64,000 nt of DNA from Methanolobus chelungpuianus. Its GTDB lineage: Archaea; Halobacteriota; Methanosarcinia; Methanosarcinales; Methanosarcinaceae. The position numbers and the translations under genes are program-made. Positions within the stretch are counted from its first letter, which is position 1, and each line of letters starts with the position of its first letter. Of the stretch, positions 1 through 9,526 are shown piece by piece. Where the stretch lies: the NCBI RefSeq assembly GCF_024500045.1, contig NZ_JTEO01000002.1, forward strand, positions 310,001 through 374,000, read 5' to 3'. The notes beneath the pieces were generated by a model. That model saw only the letters and a program-made list of their open reading frames with translations. It ran no database searches and was not told the DNA's origin.

Positions 1-959
1 CGAACTACTACCGGAGCTATGGTGAACCGGATATATCCGTTTCCGTATTGGGTGACACCGAACTCGAAAGAGGGGAAACGGCCAACCTGGAATTGGTCCT
101 CTCTAACAGGGGAATATTCTATGGTGTCAAAAGCATCACCAGTGTAGGTGCGTCTACTTCGGCCCACGCTCTTTCTTTGCAGGAGCTGGAGTATGAAAAG
201 CTCAGGACGACCGCATATGGGGTAAAGACGAGCCTGGTTTCCGGTACGGAATATATCAAGGTAGATCCCACTACCAGCAGCCAGACGCTGAAAGACCCCC
301 TGTATCCCGGCTCATTGCCAAAGGATCCGCTCGTCTACACCATTACTGTTTCCAATAACGCACCTGCCGGAGTCTATGTGCTGGAAATGCCTGTTACCTA
401 CGAGTATCAGAGTGATGTAAGGATGACCCGGGGAGAGGCAGTGGCCCTGGGCCTGCCGGACCTGGACCATGTCAAATACTATTCTCCTGTAAACACGACA
501 CTTTCGGTTCCTGTTATCGTAAAGCCTGCCGCCAAATTCGAAGTGACGAATGTTTCAGGTGAACTCATAGCCGGCAGGCAGAGCTTTGTCAACATCACCT
601 ATACCAACATGGGCGAGCTTCCTGCAGCAGATGCGGTTGCCAGGCTGATAGTAATGAAGCCGCTCGCTACCGACAGCTCGGTAAGGCCCATGGGTACGCT
701 TATGCCGGGTGAGAGCAGGACCGTATCTTTCAGCATATCTTCAGAGAGGGAGGCGCTTGATAAGATGTATGCCCTTGATACGGAAGTGAAATACCGCGAT
801 GTGAACGAAGACCTTGCCTACTCCGGGAATATGAAAGCCAATGTGGATATGCAGTCTTCGGAGAGACAATTTAACATTACCGCTCTGGCTCTGGCAGGTA
901 TAGTGGTAATGTGTATCGTACTGATCATAAAGACCGTGAAAAAGAATCGCAAAGGATAG
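1..959 (+). CDS. COG1361-type secreted/S-layer-like protein, 5'-truncated
   Basis: The reading frame is open from base 3, so the gene starts outside the window and the ATG at 48 is internal. The first visible codons (N-Y-Y then Y-G-x-P-D-I-S) match residues of the next gene, and the two proteins share blocks such as RTTAYG/RTTAIG, NAPAGVY/NAPAGTY and AKFEV, so they are tandem paralogs. The fold looks like repeated beta-sandwich NEW3/CARDB-like domains. A single C-terminal hydrophobic helix followed by KTVKKNRKG suggests a protein facing outward and anchored by its C-terminus. The N-terminal signal peptide is expected upstream but cannot be seen. The exact role is unknown; a cell-surface or ABC-exporter-associated role is inference. 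Confidence 0.8.
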   Translation, partial: NYYRSYGEPDISVSVLGDTELERGETANLELVLSNRGIFYGVKSITSVGASTSAHALSLQELEYEKLRTTAYGVKTSLVSGTEYIKVDPTTSSQTLKDPLYPGSLPKDPLVYTITVSNNAPAGVYVLEMPVTYEYQSDVRMTRGEAVALGLPDLDHVKYYSPVNTTLSVPVIVKPAAKFEVTNVSGELIAGRQSFVNITYTNMGELPAADAVARLIVMKPLATDSSVRPMGTLMPGESRTVSFSISSEREALDKMYALDTEVKYRDVNEDLAYSGNMKANVDMQSSERQFNITALALAGIVVMCIVLIIKTVKKNRKG

Positions 960-986
960 CATCAATTAGGACAGAGGAGTAAGATC

Positions 987-2093
987 ATGCCTAGAATAGG
1001 AAGCCTGAAGAAAGCAACTTCAATCTTTATATTAATGATTATAATTATGCAGGCCGTAGTGCCTGCAGGTGCGCAGATGGCCGTTATGGACATCAAGCTG
1101 CCTGATTTCTTCAATTTCGACGAGAACTACTATACGGTATATGGCGGTCCGGATGTGAGCGCCACATTCGTAGGAAGCAATGAGTTCTCGCGGGGAGATA
1201 AGGTAAGTATCAATCTCAACCTGATCAACAAGGGCGTTATTACAGGTTTCAAGTCTGAGACAAGATATGACTCCGTATCAACCCTCGATCAGAAGATCCA
1301 GCAGGCAGAGATGGGTTATGAATCACAGAGAACCACGGCTATCGGCATAGTCGCGGTGCTCAATTCAAGCACTCCCTATATCAAGGTCAAGTCCGGTCCT
1401 CAGGAAGCAGGGACGCTGCCCAGCGGCCAGCAGGTCGAAGATCCAATAAAGTTCAATATCGAGATATCAAAGAACGCACCTGCAGGCACTTATCCTCTCA
1501 GGCTCGACCTCTTCTATGGTTATCAGGAGAATGTGCAGATCAGCGGGGATGATGAAACCGATCTCGGAATAACCAATATGGAGGTCGGATTGTGGTATGC
1601 AGTGGGACATCAGAACCAGACAGTGAACGTTATCGTAAAGGATGAGGCAAAGTTTGAAGTGGTGGATGTAGAGGGCGATCTTTATGCAAACCAGGAGAAC
1701 CTTCTCTACGTAATTTTCAGGAACAGTGGTGAGGAGCCTGTGAAAGATGCTATCGTAAGGATAAGCGCAGATACTCCCTTCAGTACAACGGATGACCAGG
1801 CATTCCTGGGTTCTCTTGCACCCGGGGAGACTGCACGGGCGCTCTTCAGGTTGAAGGTGGACGAGTCGGCCGTACCGAAAGATTATGCCATCAACAGCGA
1901 GATCAGATATGAAGACAGTGACGGGCACAGCCGGATCTCCGATACTCTCAAGATAAGGACACAGACACTGCCCGCAAGATCTGCCTTTGACGGGCTTGCA
2001 GCAAATGCAGGGATCCTGGCAGTTATAGTTCTCGCTCTTGTTGCTGTGGCAGGATACTTCGTATATGGCAGGTTCCTGAAAAAGAAGGAGTAA
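987..2093 (+). CDS. COG1361-type secreted membrane-anchored protein
   Basis: This 368-residue protein is a full-length paralog of the preceding gene and lies 27 bp downstream, probably in the same operon. An N-terminal signal peptide is visible (basic residues, then FILMIIIMQAVVPAGAQ at residues 14-30). A beta-rich ectodomain follows, with an Asn-Ala-Pro-Ala-Gly motif near residue 163 typical of NEW3/CARDB-like repeats. A transmembrane helix sits at about residues 340-362, with a short basic tail. The start ATG follows a GAGGAGT Shine-Dalgarno at 974-979. Families of this kind occur in many copies in Methanosarcinales envelopes. The precise function is not known. Confidence 0.85.
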   Translation: MPRIGSLKKATSIFILMIIIMQAVVPAGAQMAVMDIKLPDFFNFDENYYTVYGGPDVSATFVGSNEFSRGDKVSINLNLINKGVITGFKSETRYDSVSTLDQKIQQAEMGYESQRTTAIGIVAVLNSSTPYIKVKSGPQEAGTLPSGQQVEDPIKFNIEISKNAPAGTYPLRLDLFYGYQENVQISGDDETDLGITNMEVGLWYAVGHQNQTVNVIVKDEAKFEVVDVEGDLYANQENLLYVIFRNSGEEPVKDAIVRISADTPFSTTDDQAFLGSLAPGETARALFRLKVDESAVPKDYAINSEIRYEDSDGHSRISDTLKIRTQTLPARSAFDGLAANAGILAVIVLALVAVAGYFVYGRFLKKKE

Positions 2094-2179
2094 AAGAATG
2101 AGGGATAGGGCTTCCTTATCTCCTCCTTCCTCATGTCCGGTTCATCGAACACACTTACCAATCGTTCCTCTGAATCTCG

Positions 2180-2186
2180 TATATAG
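2180..2186 (+). promoter_or_regulatory. TATA box of a probable leaderless trmB-like transcript
   Basis: TATATAG lies 25 nt before the ATG at 2205. Archaeal transcription starts about 25 nt downstream of the box, so the mRNA should begin at or next to the start codon. No Shine-Dalgarno is present in between, which fits leaderless translation. Confidence 0.6.
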
Positions 2187-2204
2187 AAGAATTCTATCGA
2201 TAAC

Positions 2205-3020
2205 ATGGCCACTTTATTTGATTCACTTCGTAACCTCGGACTTACCGCCTATGAAGCCAAAGTACTTGTAGCTCTCACTAAAAAAGGCAGCAGTACTGTT
2301 GCTGATGTTCACGAGCTTTCAGGCATTCCCAGGTCCGCTGTGTATGGTGCTTTGAAAAAACTGGAAGATAAGGGCATTGTTGAGATCCATAACACCAAGC
2401 CTCTGAAATATAAGTGCGTTCCTCCCGAGGATGCGATAGAGAGGCTGAAGCAGGATTTCACGATCGAGTCTTCCAATGCGCTCCGGCAGCTTGAGGATAT
2501 TTACCGTTCAGCTGCTGCAGGTGATAAGGAAGAGGGCACCTGGACAATAAACGGGTATCGCCATGTGACAGAGAAGATGATACAGCTGCTCAGCAGCACA
2601 AAAGAAGAGCTCTTCCTGACAGCTCCTCATCCGTTCTACAGGAAGATACCAGGAGCTACTTCCAGGCTTGCCGAGAAAAAGCAGTGCATGATGCTTGGAA
2701 TATTATCGGAGAAGATAAGCTCCGGCGTGAAGGTCCGTCTTATATCCTATGACCATGAAAAGGCCTTCTTCATATCAGAGGCCCTGCCCGGAGCTCATGT
2801 AAGGCTGTATGCCAGAAAGGAAGGGGAACTGCCTTCCAAAGGCGGTGTCATGGTTGTCGACTCAAGGGAAGTGCTCATAGATATAAAAGAAGCGGCAGGG
2901 AATAAGGAGGATCTGACTGCGCTGTGGTCTGACGGAAAGGAGTTAGTGACCATATTCAGGCACCTGCTGGAAGTCGAGTGGGAATCCTCGGAAGAGATCA
3001 ATGCTTTTCCGAGTGATTGA
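2205..3020 (+). CDS. TrmB-family transcriptional regulator
   Basis: A 271-residue protein. Residues 1-75 form a TrmB-type winged helix: GLTAYEAKVLVAL, then a recognition segment around SGIPRSAVYGALKKLEDKG, then a wing. Residues 110-260 form a phospholipase-D-like/TrmB effector domain (TKEELFLTAPHPF, and VVDSREVLIDI near the end). Family members sense sugars or other metabolites and bind promoters in archaea; the ligand here is unknown. It lies downstream of the two secreted paralogs in the same direction but has its own promoter, so control of those genes is only a hypothesis. Its 3' end overlaps the end of convergent proB by 23 bp. Confidence 0.85.
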   Translation: MATLFDSLRNLGLTAYEAKVLVALTKKGSSTVADVHELSGIPRSAVYGALKKLEDKGIVEIHNTKPLKYKCVPPEDAIERLKQDFTIESSNALRQLEDIYRSAAAGDKEEGTWTINGYRHVTEKMIQLLSSTKEELFLTAPHPFYRKIPGATSRLAEKKQCMMLGILSEKISSGVKVRLISYDHEKAFFISEALPGAHVRLYARKEGELPSKGGVMVVDSREVLIDIKEAAGNKEDLTALWSDGKELVTIFRHLLEVEWESSEEINAFPSD

Positions 3021-4146
3021 ATAATCCTATGTTCTCTTTTTTGACGACGTTATTGTAGTTCTTGTAGCCAAGGATGTCTGCTATCAGGTTGGTATGCTTG
3101 CCTTTAATCTTCTCAAGCTCCTCTGATGTATAGTCCGTTATGCCCTTTGCAAAAACCTCGCCATTACACCTGATCTCTATGATGTCTCCCCTATCAAAAC
3201 TCCCATTGACATTGATTATCCCCGAAGGGAGCAGGCTCATGCTGTCAGTTATGGCATCCTTTGCACCCTGGTCCACTTCTACAGAACCTGAGGCTTTTGA
3301 AAGTATTATCCAGCGTATCCTGTTCTTGTGAACTTCCTGGTTCGCAAGGAACAATGTGCCTATATTTTCCCCTTCAAGCACTCTCCTGACAACGTCATCG
3401 GTGCTGCTGTTTGCAATTATCATGTTGCAGCCGGACATGTGGCATATCTTGGCCGCATCGATCTTTGTGCGCATCCCGCCAACACCTTTCATACTGGTGG
3501 GGCTGCCTCCATAACTCTCCACTTCAGGAGTTATATCCTCGATGACACTGATCATCTGGGCATCATTGTTGCGTTTCGGGTTCTTGTCATAGAGGCCGTC
3601 GATGTCGGAAAGTATTATCAGCAGGTCTGCCTCCGTCTTGCTCGCCACCACGGCTGAAAGCTTGTCATTGTCCCCGAAAGTGGCTTCGATCTCATTGACG
3701 CAGACGGTGTCGTTCTCGTTGATGATAGGGATGACCCCGTAGCTGAGCAGTGTGGAAATACTGTTCCTCAGGTTGAGGTAAGTGAGCCTGTTCGAGAATG
3801 ATTCGTAGGTCAGGAGTATCTGGGCCACTTTCAGGTCATGCCTGGCAAAGGATTTGCTCCACTCCTGCATGAGCACACTCTGGCCCACTGCAGCGCAGGC
3901 CTGCCTGACTGGTATTTCCCTGGGGCGGCAACCAAGACCCAGTATGTCGATACCTATACCAATGGCACCTGAGCTTACCAGGATGACCTGCTTTCCCTGT
4001 CCATGAAGTGCAGCAACCTGGGCTGCCATGCCGTCCATGAAACGATGGTTAAGTCTCCCGTCCTCCGTACTGATGGAAGATGTGCCTATCTTCACTACTA
4101 TTTTATTAAGGCCTTTAAACAGTTCTTTCCGATTGATCACGATCAC
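2998..4146 (-). CDS. proB: Glutamate 5-kinase
   Basis: Catalyses ATP-dependent phosphorylation of glutamate to gamma-glutamyl phosphate, the first step of proline synthesis. The 382-residue protein has the amino-acid-kinase domain (VVKIGTSSI near the start, VSSGAIGIG, INENDTV, FGDNDKLSA) and a C-terminal PUA domain at about residues 285-365. That is the full-length bacterial architecture. It follows proA on the same strand after a 52-bp gap, so the order is proA-proB. No proC is visible in this window. The 3' end overlaps the TrmB-like gene tail to tail. Confidence 0.95.
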   Translation of the reverse strand: MIVINRKELFKGLNKIVVKIGTSSISTEDGRLNHRFMDGMAAQVAALHGQGKQVILVSSGAIGIGIDILGLGCRPREIPVRQACAAVGQSVLMQEWSKSFARHDLKVAQILLTYESFSNRLTYLNLRNSISTLLSYGVIPIINENDTVCVNEIEATFGDNDKLSAVVASKTEADLLIILSDIDGLYDKNPKRNNDAQMISVIEDITPEVESYGGSPTSMKGVGGMRTKIDAAKICHMSGCNMIIANSSTDDVVRRVLEGENIGTLFLANQEVHKNRIRWIILSKASGSVEVDQGAKDAITDSMSLLPSGIINVNGSFDRGDIIEIRCNGEVFAKGITDYTSEELEKIKGKHTNLIADILGYKNYNNVVKKENIGLFNHSEKH

Positions 4147-4198
4147 TGCCTCTGTGTAAGGATATATTAGGTACTTGCTTCTGTGCGTTCACTGCATT

Positions 4199-5554
4199 TT
4201 ATTCCCTATTGATGGTCTCCGAAAGGTCCTTGCTGAGCTTCCTGTGGGTGAACCCGCGGGCATCAGGACCAACGTAATCTGCTACCTTGTGACCGTCACC
4301 AAGTACTATATATTTGTATATCAGGAGTCCTTCCATACCCACCGGGCCTCTGGCATGGAGCTTGTTGGTACTGATGCCTACCTCCGCGCCCTTGCCATAC
4401 CGGAAGCCGTCAGCGAACCTGGTGGACGCGTTCACCATTACGCTTGAGGAGTCCACAAGGTCTGTGAATGCTTTTCTGTTCAATGGGTTCTCTGTGATGA
4501 TCACATCGGTGTGATGGGAACCATATGTGTTTATATGCTCAATGGCACTCTCGATGGAGTCCACGACCCTGATGGAAATAATAAGGTCGTTGTATTCTGT
4601 GGACCAGTCCTCTTCAGTAGCCCTGACAATGCTCTTGAGGAAATCGATGTGTTCAAGGATGGAGTAGGATCTTGCATCGCATCGCATCTCAACGCCTGCG
4701 CTGTCATAAATGCGTGCCATTGCAGGCAGGAACCTGTCAACTGCACTCTCGTGGATGAGCAGGGTCTCAATGGCGTTACAGACTGCCGGATACTGTACCT
4801 TTGAATCAAGGCAAACACTGTATGCTTTGCCAAGGTCCGCATAACTGTCAACATAGGCATGGCATATGCCGTCCGCGTGTCCCAGGACAGGTATCCTTGT
4901 ATTGTCCTGGATGAATTTTACGAATTCGTTGGAGCCCCTGGGGATAAGCAGGTCTATGTATGCGTCCATGCTTAAGAGGTCCTTCACTTCCTCCCTGGTC
5001 TCTATCAACTGGAAAGCACCCTCCGGCATTCCCTCTACGGATTCTGCAGCCTCCAGCAGCAGGTCGAATATCGTACGGTTGGAACACGCTGCCTCGCTTC
5101 CTCCCTTGAATATTGTGGAATTCCCGCTTTTGAGGCACAGGGACATGACCTGGGGTACAACGTCAGGACGCGCCTCAAAGATGACTCCTATCAGGCCGAT
5201 AGGGCAGCTTACCTGATAGAGGTCCAGGCCATTGTCCAGCTCAAGAGCATCGATCGTCTTACCTACTGGATCGTCCAGTCTTATGACATCCCTTATGCCG
5301 CTTATCATCCCGGTGATCTTGCTGTCATTGACCTTGAGCCTGTCGACCATTGCCTGCGGAAGCTCGCCTTTCCTTTTCAGCTTCTCCGCAAGCTCAACGT
5401 CCCTCCTGTTTGCTTCCAGGACCCTGTCGCGGTTCTCGTCCAGCGCCCTTGCCATAGCTTCAAGGGCAGCGTTCTTTGTCACCGTATCAACACTAGCTAG
5501 GACTATTGATGCTCTTTTTGCCTGTATTACCTTGGCCTCTATATCTGTAACCAT
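4199..5554 (-). CDS. proA: Glutamate-5-semialdehyde dehydrogenase (gamma-glutamyl phosphate reductase)
   Basis: Reduces gamma-glutamyl phosphate with NADPH to glutamate semialdehyde, the second step of proline synthesis. The 451-residue aldehyde-dehydrogenase-superfamily protein shows the family motifs PIGLIGVIFEARPDV near residue 115, LKSGNSTIFKGGSEA, the catalytic-Cys region around YPAVCNAIETLL, and RGPVGMEGL near the C-terminus. The length is slightly above the usual 415-430. It is the first gene of the proA-proB pair; the upstream gap to 5743 is AT-rich and can hold a divergent promoter region shared with the TauE-like gene. Confidence 0.95.
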   Translation of the reverse strand: MVTDIEAKVIQAKRASIVLASVDTVTKNAALEAMARALDENRDRVLEANRRDVELAEKLKRKGELPQAMVDRLKVNDSKITGMISGIRDVIRLDDPVGKTIDALELDNGLDLYQVSCPIGLIGVIFEARPDVVPQVMSLCLKSGNSTIFKGGSEAACSNRTIFDLLLEAAESVEGMPEGAFQLIETREEVKDLLSMDAYIDLLIPRGSNEFVKFIQDNTRIPVLGHADGICHAYVDSYADLGKAYSVCLDSKVQYPAVCNAIETLLIHESAVDRFLPAMARIYDSAGVEMRCDARSYSILEHIDFLKSIVRATEEDWSTEYNDLIISIRVVDSIESAIEHINTYGSHHTDVIITENPLNRKAFTDLVDSSSVMVNASTRFADGFRYGKGAEVGISTNKLHARGPVGMEGLLIYKYIVLGDGHKVADYVGPDARGFTHRKLSKDLSETINRE

Positions 5555-5743
5555 GAATGATCATCCGGATAGATTCGTAAAATAGGATATGGGGTATGTC
5601 TCCCGTAACTAGGATATAAGCTATTGCAAATAATTCTTTACACATATATTTGTCGATTACGATTTGAAGTGGGCTCAGGTAGTAAAAAGAGTCAGCATAA
5701 GTGTCGAATAATACTTTTAATCTGTCCTGCATATATTCCTGTG

Positions 5744-6460
5744 ATGCCAGAGCCGGATATCCTCTTTCTTTTAGCCTCCTTTTTCTCAGAGATAGTCGGC
5801 ACCATGGCGGGCTTTGGCTCCTCGGCGATCCTCCTTCCGGTAGCCCTGTTCTTCTTTGATCTCAGAACTGCACTAATATTAGTAGCTATATTCCACATGT
5901 CAGGAAATATTGGCAGGATTGCCTTCTTCCGGCATGGCTTTGACAGATCCCTGCTTCTCAGGTTCGGTGTTCCAAGCATCCTATTCACGATTATCGGTGC
6001 ACTGCTTGTAGATTCTGTCCCGCAGTCTGTCCTGAAGCTGATCCTTGGCATCTTCCTTGTTGGTTATGTCACTCTCTCCATTTTAAGGCCCTCTCTGTAC
6101 AGCCAACACAAAGGAATACCCTGTTTGGCGGCAGTATCCCTGGCCGTGGATATCTCCAGGATACCGGTCTACCTGGCAGGCGGATATCTCCCGCAGGAGT
6201 ACTACCATTTTATTCCGCTGCTTTTCTTGGCGGCTATCACGGGCTCATCCATTGGGAAAAGGACCGTGTCCCTGGTACCTCAGGAGAAATTCAGGACATT
6301 CGTACTGTTCTGCATAGGGGCGGTGAGCATGAAGTTCACCTATGATGGTCTTGACCACTTTTTTTATAAAGGAGATCACTACATCGTTCATATTACTCTT
6401 TCCGCCACCGCCATGATTATCTCAAATGCAATGAGGGCTATTACTATCCATTCCAGCTGA
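5744..6460 (+). CDS. TauE/SafE-like (DUF81) membrane permease
   Basis: A hydrophobic protein with about seven to eight membrane segments, starting FLLASFFSEIVGTMAGFGSSAILLPVALFF, which is a TauE/SafE-type opening (Gly-rich first repeat). Family members export or import sulfite, sulfonates or other small anions; the substrate here is unknown. An upstream in-frame ATG at 5624 would add 40 unrelated residues. I prefer ATG 5744 (or GTG 5741), where the membrane domain begins. The last 73 bp overlap the convergent DUF155-like gene, so one of the two C-termini may be shorter in practice. Confidence 0.75.
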   Translation: MPEPDILFLLASFFSEIVGTMAGFGSSAILLPVALFFFDLRTALILVAIFHMSGNIGRIAFFRHGFDRSLLLRFGVPSILFTIIGALLVDSVPQSVLKLILGIFLVGYVTLSILRPSLYSQHKGIPCLAAVSLAVDISRIPVYLAGGYLPQEYYHFIPLLFLAAITGSSIGKRTVSLVPQEKFRTFVLFCIGAVSMKFTYDGLDHFFYKGDHYIVHITLSATAMIISNAMRAITIHSS

Positions 6461-7443
6461 TTGGAATGCTGGATGCGGACCTCTTCGGACAGCATGGAAT
6501 AATTGTCCCTGATAACTTTGATCTTATGGTTCACGCTTTCACTCCACTGGCTGCTTCTCATTGTCTTCAGGACAGCCGCGTAGACCCTGGCGTAATAGGC
6601 ATCCTCTGTTACCTTGACAAGGTTGTTGACCTTCTCGGTTATCTCGGACAGCTCTGCATTATTCTGCATGAGCTGCATCATTATCTTCCGGTACTTCTGC
6701 CTTCTTCTTAAAGGGGATAGCCTGTCGGCAAGCACGATATCTTCGTACATCTTTCCCATCTGGCGGCTCAGTTCCCTGTCATAGTAGCGTAGCTCAAAGA
6801 CCTGGACGTTAGCAAACTCAATGAGATCGAAAAGATCGGTGGGGCTGTCAGGCTTACAGAGCAGCGCCGAGTCCCAGGAAAGGATGGCAATATCCTCTTT
6901 TGTATAGCTCTGCGAGTCCCTGAAGATCTCTTCTATCATCTGGGGGGAGAACTCCCTTTTTTCTCCTGCAAGCAAGGGTATCGGGTCTATGGAAGCATCC
7001 ATCCAGTCCATGAGGTATACTGTGTAATCCTCAAAGAAATCAGGATTTAAAGCAAAACCCCTGCTGCGAGGTCTGAGTATATCCGCAAGTGTATTCAGGT
7101 GTGTCAGAAACAGGTCGGAAAGACCTTCCTGCCCTGCAAAGAGCAGTCCTGTTTCCTCCAGGAGCGCAAAATCCGATTCCGGTCTCTCATAGACAAAGCA
7201 CAGGCTGATGGCCCCTATATCAAATATGCGGGCAAAGACATTGAAACTGAATGTTTTGCCTTCCTTTTGAACGACCGACTGCCCCATACCGATAGTCAGA
7301 GGCGTGACATCCATTAGAATAGATGTTGGCTTAACGCGCAGGAATCCCGTCCTGGCGGTAGTAAAACTCCTGGCAAGTTCTTTTTCCAGCCAGTCAAGAT
7401 CTATTTCCAGCCCGATATCATAGATCCTGTAGAACCGAAGCAT
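6388..7443 (-). CDS. RMD1/DUF155-like protein with C-terminal membrane anchor
   Basis: A protein of about 351 residues that resembles the RMD1/Sif2 (DUF155) family. It has a mixed alpha/beta N-terminal region with FARIFDIGAISLCF, then a long helical segment (about residues 240-310), and ends with the family-typical Leu-Glu-Trp-hydrophobic anchor (LEWIVIALIAFEIIM). Yeast Rmd1 relatives bind membranes; no function is established in archaea. Start ATG 7443 is preferred because the upstream in-frame ATG at 7476 adds a Cys-rich stretch unlike the family. The assignment rests mainly on the C-terminal pattern. Confidence 0.6.
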   Translation of the reverse strand: MLRFYRIYDIGLEIDLDWLEKELARSFTTARTGFLRVKPTSILMDVTPLTIGMGQSVVQKEGKTFSFNVFARIFDIGAISLCFVYERPESDFALLEETGLLFAGQEGLSDLFLTHLNTLADILRPRSRGFALNPDFFEDYTVYLMDWMDASIDPIPLLAGEKREFSPQMIEEIFRDSQSYTKEDIAILSWDSALLCKPDSPTDLFDLIEFANVQVFELRYYDRELSRQMGKMYEDIVLADRLSPLRRRQKYRKIMMQLMQNNAELSEITEKVNNLVKVTEDAYYARVYAAVLKTMRSSQWSESVNHKIKVIRDNYSMLSEEVRIQHSNQLEWIVIALIAFEIIMAVAERVI

Positions 7444-7699
7444 TATCAAGTTTTTCCATCTCCTGCAGCAGCACAATATGCTTATTTCTGCATGGTGTTC
7501 ACTTGCACTCTCTTGATGCTGTTCATCCAGATATGGGCATTGGTCGGAGTAAATAGATCAGGGGATAACAGGGTATTATTGCCGGACCAATGATGAAACG
7601 CGTGAAGAGGAATATCTAAGCGACTCCTGAAGATTATCTCTTTTTTACGTAGGATATGTTTATTAATAATCGTTAGGTTAGGGCTAGCAGGAGATTCTC

Positions 7700-9526
7700 A
7701 TGAGAAAACGCGAGTATATGCTGGGAAATGATGCGATAGCACGCGGTATAGTGGAAGCTGGGGTGCAGGTAATATCCGGTTACCCTGGCACGCCCTCGTC
7801 CGAAATTATCGGTACCCTTGCGTCAATGAAGGAAAGGAATTTCTATATAGAATGGTCGGTGAACGAGAAGGTCGCCTTTGAGGTAGCTGCAGGTGCTGCG
7901 ATGGCGGGTGTGCGTTCCCTTGTGACCATGAAGCATGTGGGGCTGAATGTAGCTGCAGACCCGCTAATGACACTGGCCTATACAGGGGTCAAGGGCAGTA
8001 TGATAATAATCGTGGCTGATGACCCGTCATGCCATTCCTCACAGAACGAGCAGGATTCCCGCAGGTATTCGCAGTTCTCACTTATCCCTTGTCTTGATCC
8101 TGCCACACCGCAGGAGGCAAAGGACATGATACCTTATGCCGTCGGCCTGTCCGGCAGAATGCAGCTCCCGGTGATATTCAGACCCACGACACGCATCTCC
8201 CACGGTAAATCCGATATCGAACCCGGGTCGGTGACAGAGAATATGCCGATTGCTGAATTCGAGAAGTCTCTTGAGAAATGGGTCATGATACCCAAGAATG
8301 CACGTATGCGCCATCCTCATCTGCTTCAGCTGCAGGAAGATATTTCAAGGGAACTGGAAGATTCACCATGGAACGAGCTTGAGATACGTGAAGGTTCAAA
8401 CTTTGGTGTGATAGCCTCAGGCGTGGCTTCCGTTTATGCAAAGGAGGCGCTCCTCAGGCTGGGCGCCAATGCATCCTTCCTGAAAATAGGGACTTATCCT
8501 GCTCCCGAAGGCAAGATACGCTCCATGCTGCAGAGTGTCGATAAGGTAGTTATCCTGGAAGAGATGGAGCCTATGATTGAAGAGCAGGTGCGCATGATCG
8601 CCCAGGATATGGGTATGCGGGCCAATATCGTCGGAAAGATTAAAGGACCGGTCCCGAGGATTAACGAACTCAATGTCGAGATATGCATGGATGTACTTGC
8701 GGGCATACCTGAAGCAGGGTGCAAGCCGGAAGTGAGCATTATTGCAAGGGCCGAATCGGGAGGATGCGGCCTGGAACTGCCCCAGCGGCCTCCCGTGATG
8801 TGTCCCGGATGCTCTCACAGGGCTACCTTCCATGCCATGAAAAAAGCCTTTGGGAAAGACGCTATATTCCCCAGCGATATTGGGTGCTACACTCTGGGCA
8901 TACTGAATGGGGCAGTGGACACCACTCTCTGTATGGGTGCAAGCATAACCGTTGCAAGCGGGCTGTACCATGCAGGTGAGAAGCGGCCCATATGCTGCTC
9001 CATAGGTGATTCCACATTCTTCCATACCGGGATGAACGGCCTGCTCAATGCCATCTATAACAAGGCAGATATCACTGTGACCATTGTTGATAACCGCATC
9101 ACTGCCATGACCGGGCACCAGCAGAACCCCGGTATGGGGAAAACAGTCACCGGGGAGCCTACAGTGGAGGTCTCCATTGAGGCCCTGTGCCGTGGAATGG
9201 GTGCACAGTTCGTGGAAGTTGTTGATCCTTATGATATTGAAAGGACCGAAGAAGTCTTCAGGAGGGCGAAGGATTTCAAGGGTACTTCCGTGGTCATAGC
9301 CCGGCAGGCCTGCGTAATAGACGCAAAGCGTGCCGGCGTAAGGAGGAAGCCTTTTGCAATAGATGCCGCGAAGTGCACGGGTTGTAAGGTCTGTGTGAGG
9401 ATCGGCTGTCCTGCCATTGAGTTTGACGCGGCTGCAAAACGTGCAGGCATTAATGCCATGTGCACCGGATGTGGTGTCTGTGCCAGGCTCTGCAGGTTTG
9501 AAGCCATAGGGGAGGTGAAGAGATGA
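7700..9526 (+). CDS. iorA: Indolepyruvate:ferredoxin oxidoreductase, alpha subunit
   Basis: Oxidatively decarboxylates aryl pyruvates (from Trp, Phe, Tyr transamination) to aryl-acetyl-CoA with ferredoxin; in methanogens it also runs in reverse to build aromatic amino acids from aryl acetates. The 608-residue protein has an N-terminal pyrimidine-binding domain (GYPGTPSSE), a TPP-binding domain (CPGCSHR, GDSTFFHTG near residue 436, VDNRITAMTGHQ), and two C-terminal 4Fe-4S motifs: C-x2-C-x2-C-x4-C-P from residue about 560 and C-x2-C-x2-C-x3-C from about 589. It overlaps iorB by 4 bp (ATGA). A TATA-like TTTATTAATAA lies at about 7659. SD GGAGAT precedes the ATG. Confidence 0.95.
   Translation: MRKREYMLGNDAIARGIVEAGVQVISGYPGTPSSEIIGTLASMKERNFYIEWSVNEKVAFEVAAGAAMAGVRSLVTMKHVGLNVAADPLMTLAYTGVKGSMIIIVADDPSCHSSQNEQDSRRYSQFSLIPCLDPATPQEAKDMIPYAVGLSGRMQLPVIFRPTTRISHGKSDIEPGSVTENMPIAEFEKSLEKWVMIPKNARMRHPHLLQLQEDISRELEDSPWNELEIREGSNFGVIASGVASVYAKEALLRLGANASFLKIGTYPAPEGKIRSMLQSVDKVVILEEMEPMIEEQVRMIAQDMGMRANIVGKIKGPVPRINELNVEICMDVLAGIPEAGCKPEVSIIARAESGGCGLELPQRPPVMCPGCSHRATFHAMKKAFGKDAIFPSDIGCYTLGILNGAVDTTLCMGASITVASGLYHAGEKRPICCSIGDSTFFHTGMNGLLNAIYNKADITVTIVDNRITAMTGHQQNPGMGKTVTGEPTVEVSIEALCRGMGAQFVEVVDPYDIERTEEVFRRAKDFKGTSVVIARQACVIDAKRAGVRRKPFAIDAAKCTGCKVCVRIGCPAIEFDAAAKRAGINAMCTGCGVCARLCRFEAIGEVKR

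Noticed and set aside
1467-1928. 153-residue minus-strand frame
   Set aside because: It is antisense to the second secreted protein with no Shine-Dalgarno or recognisable domain.
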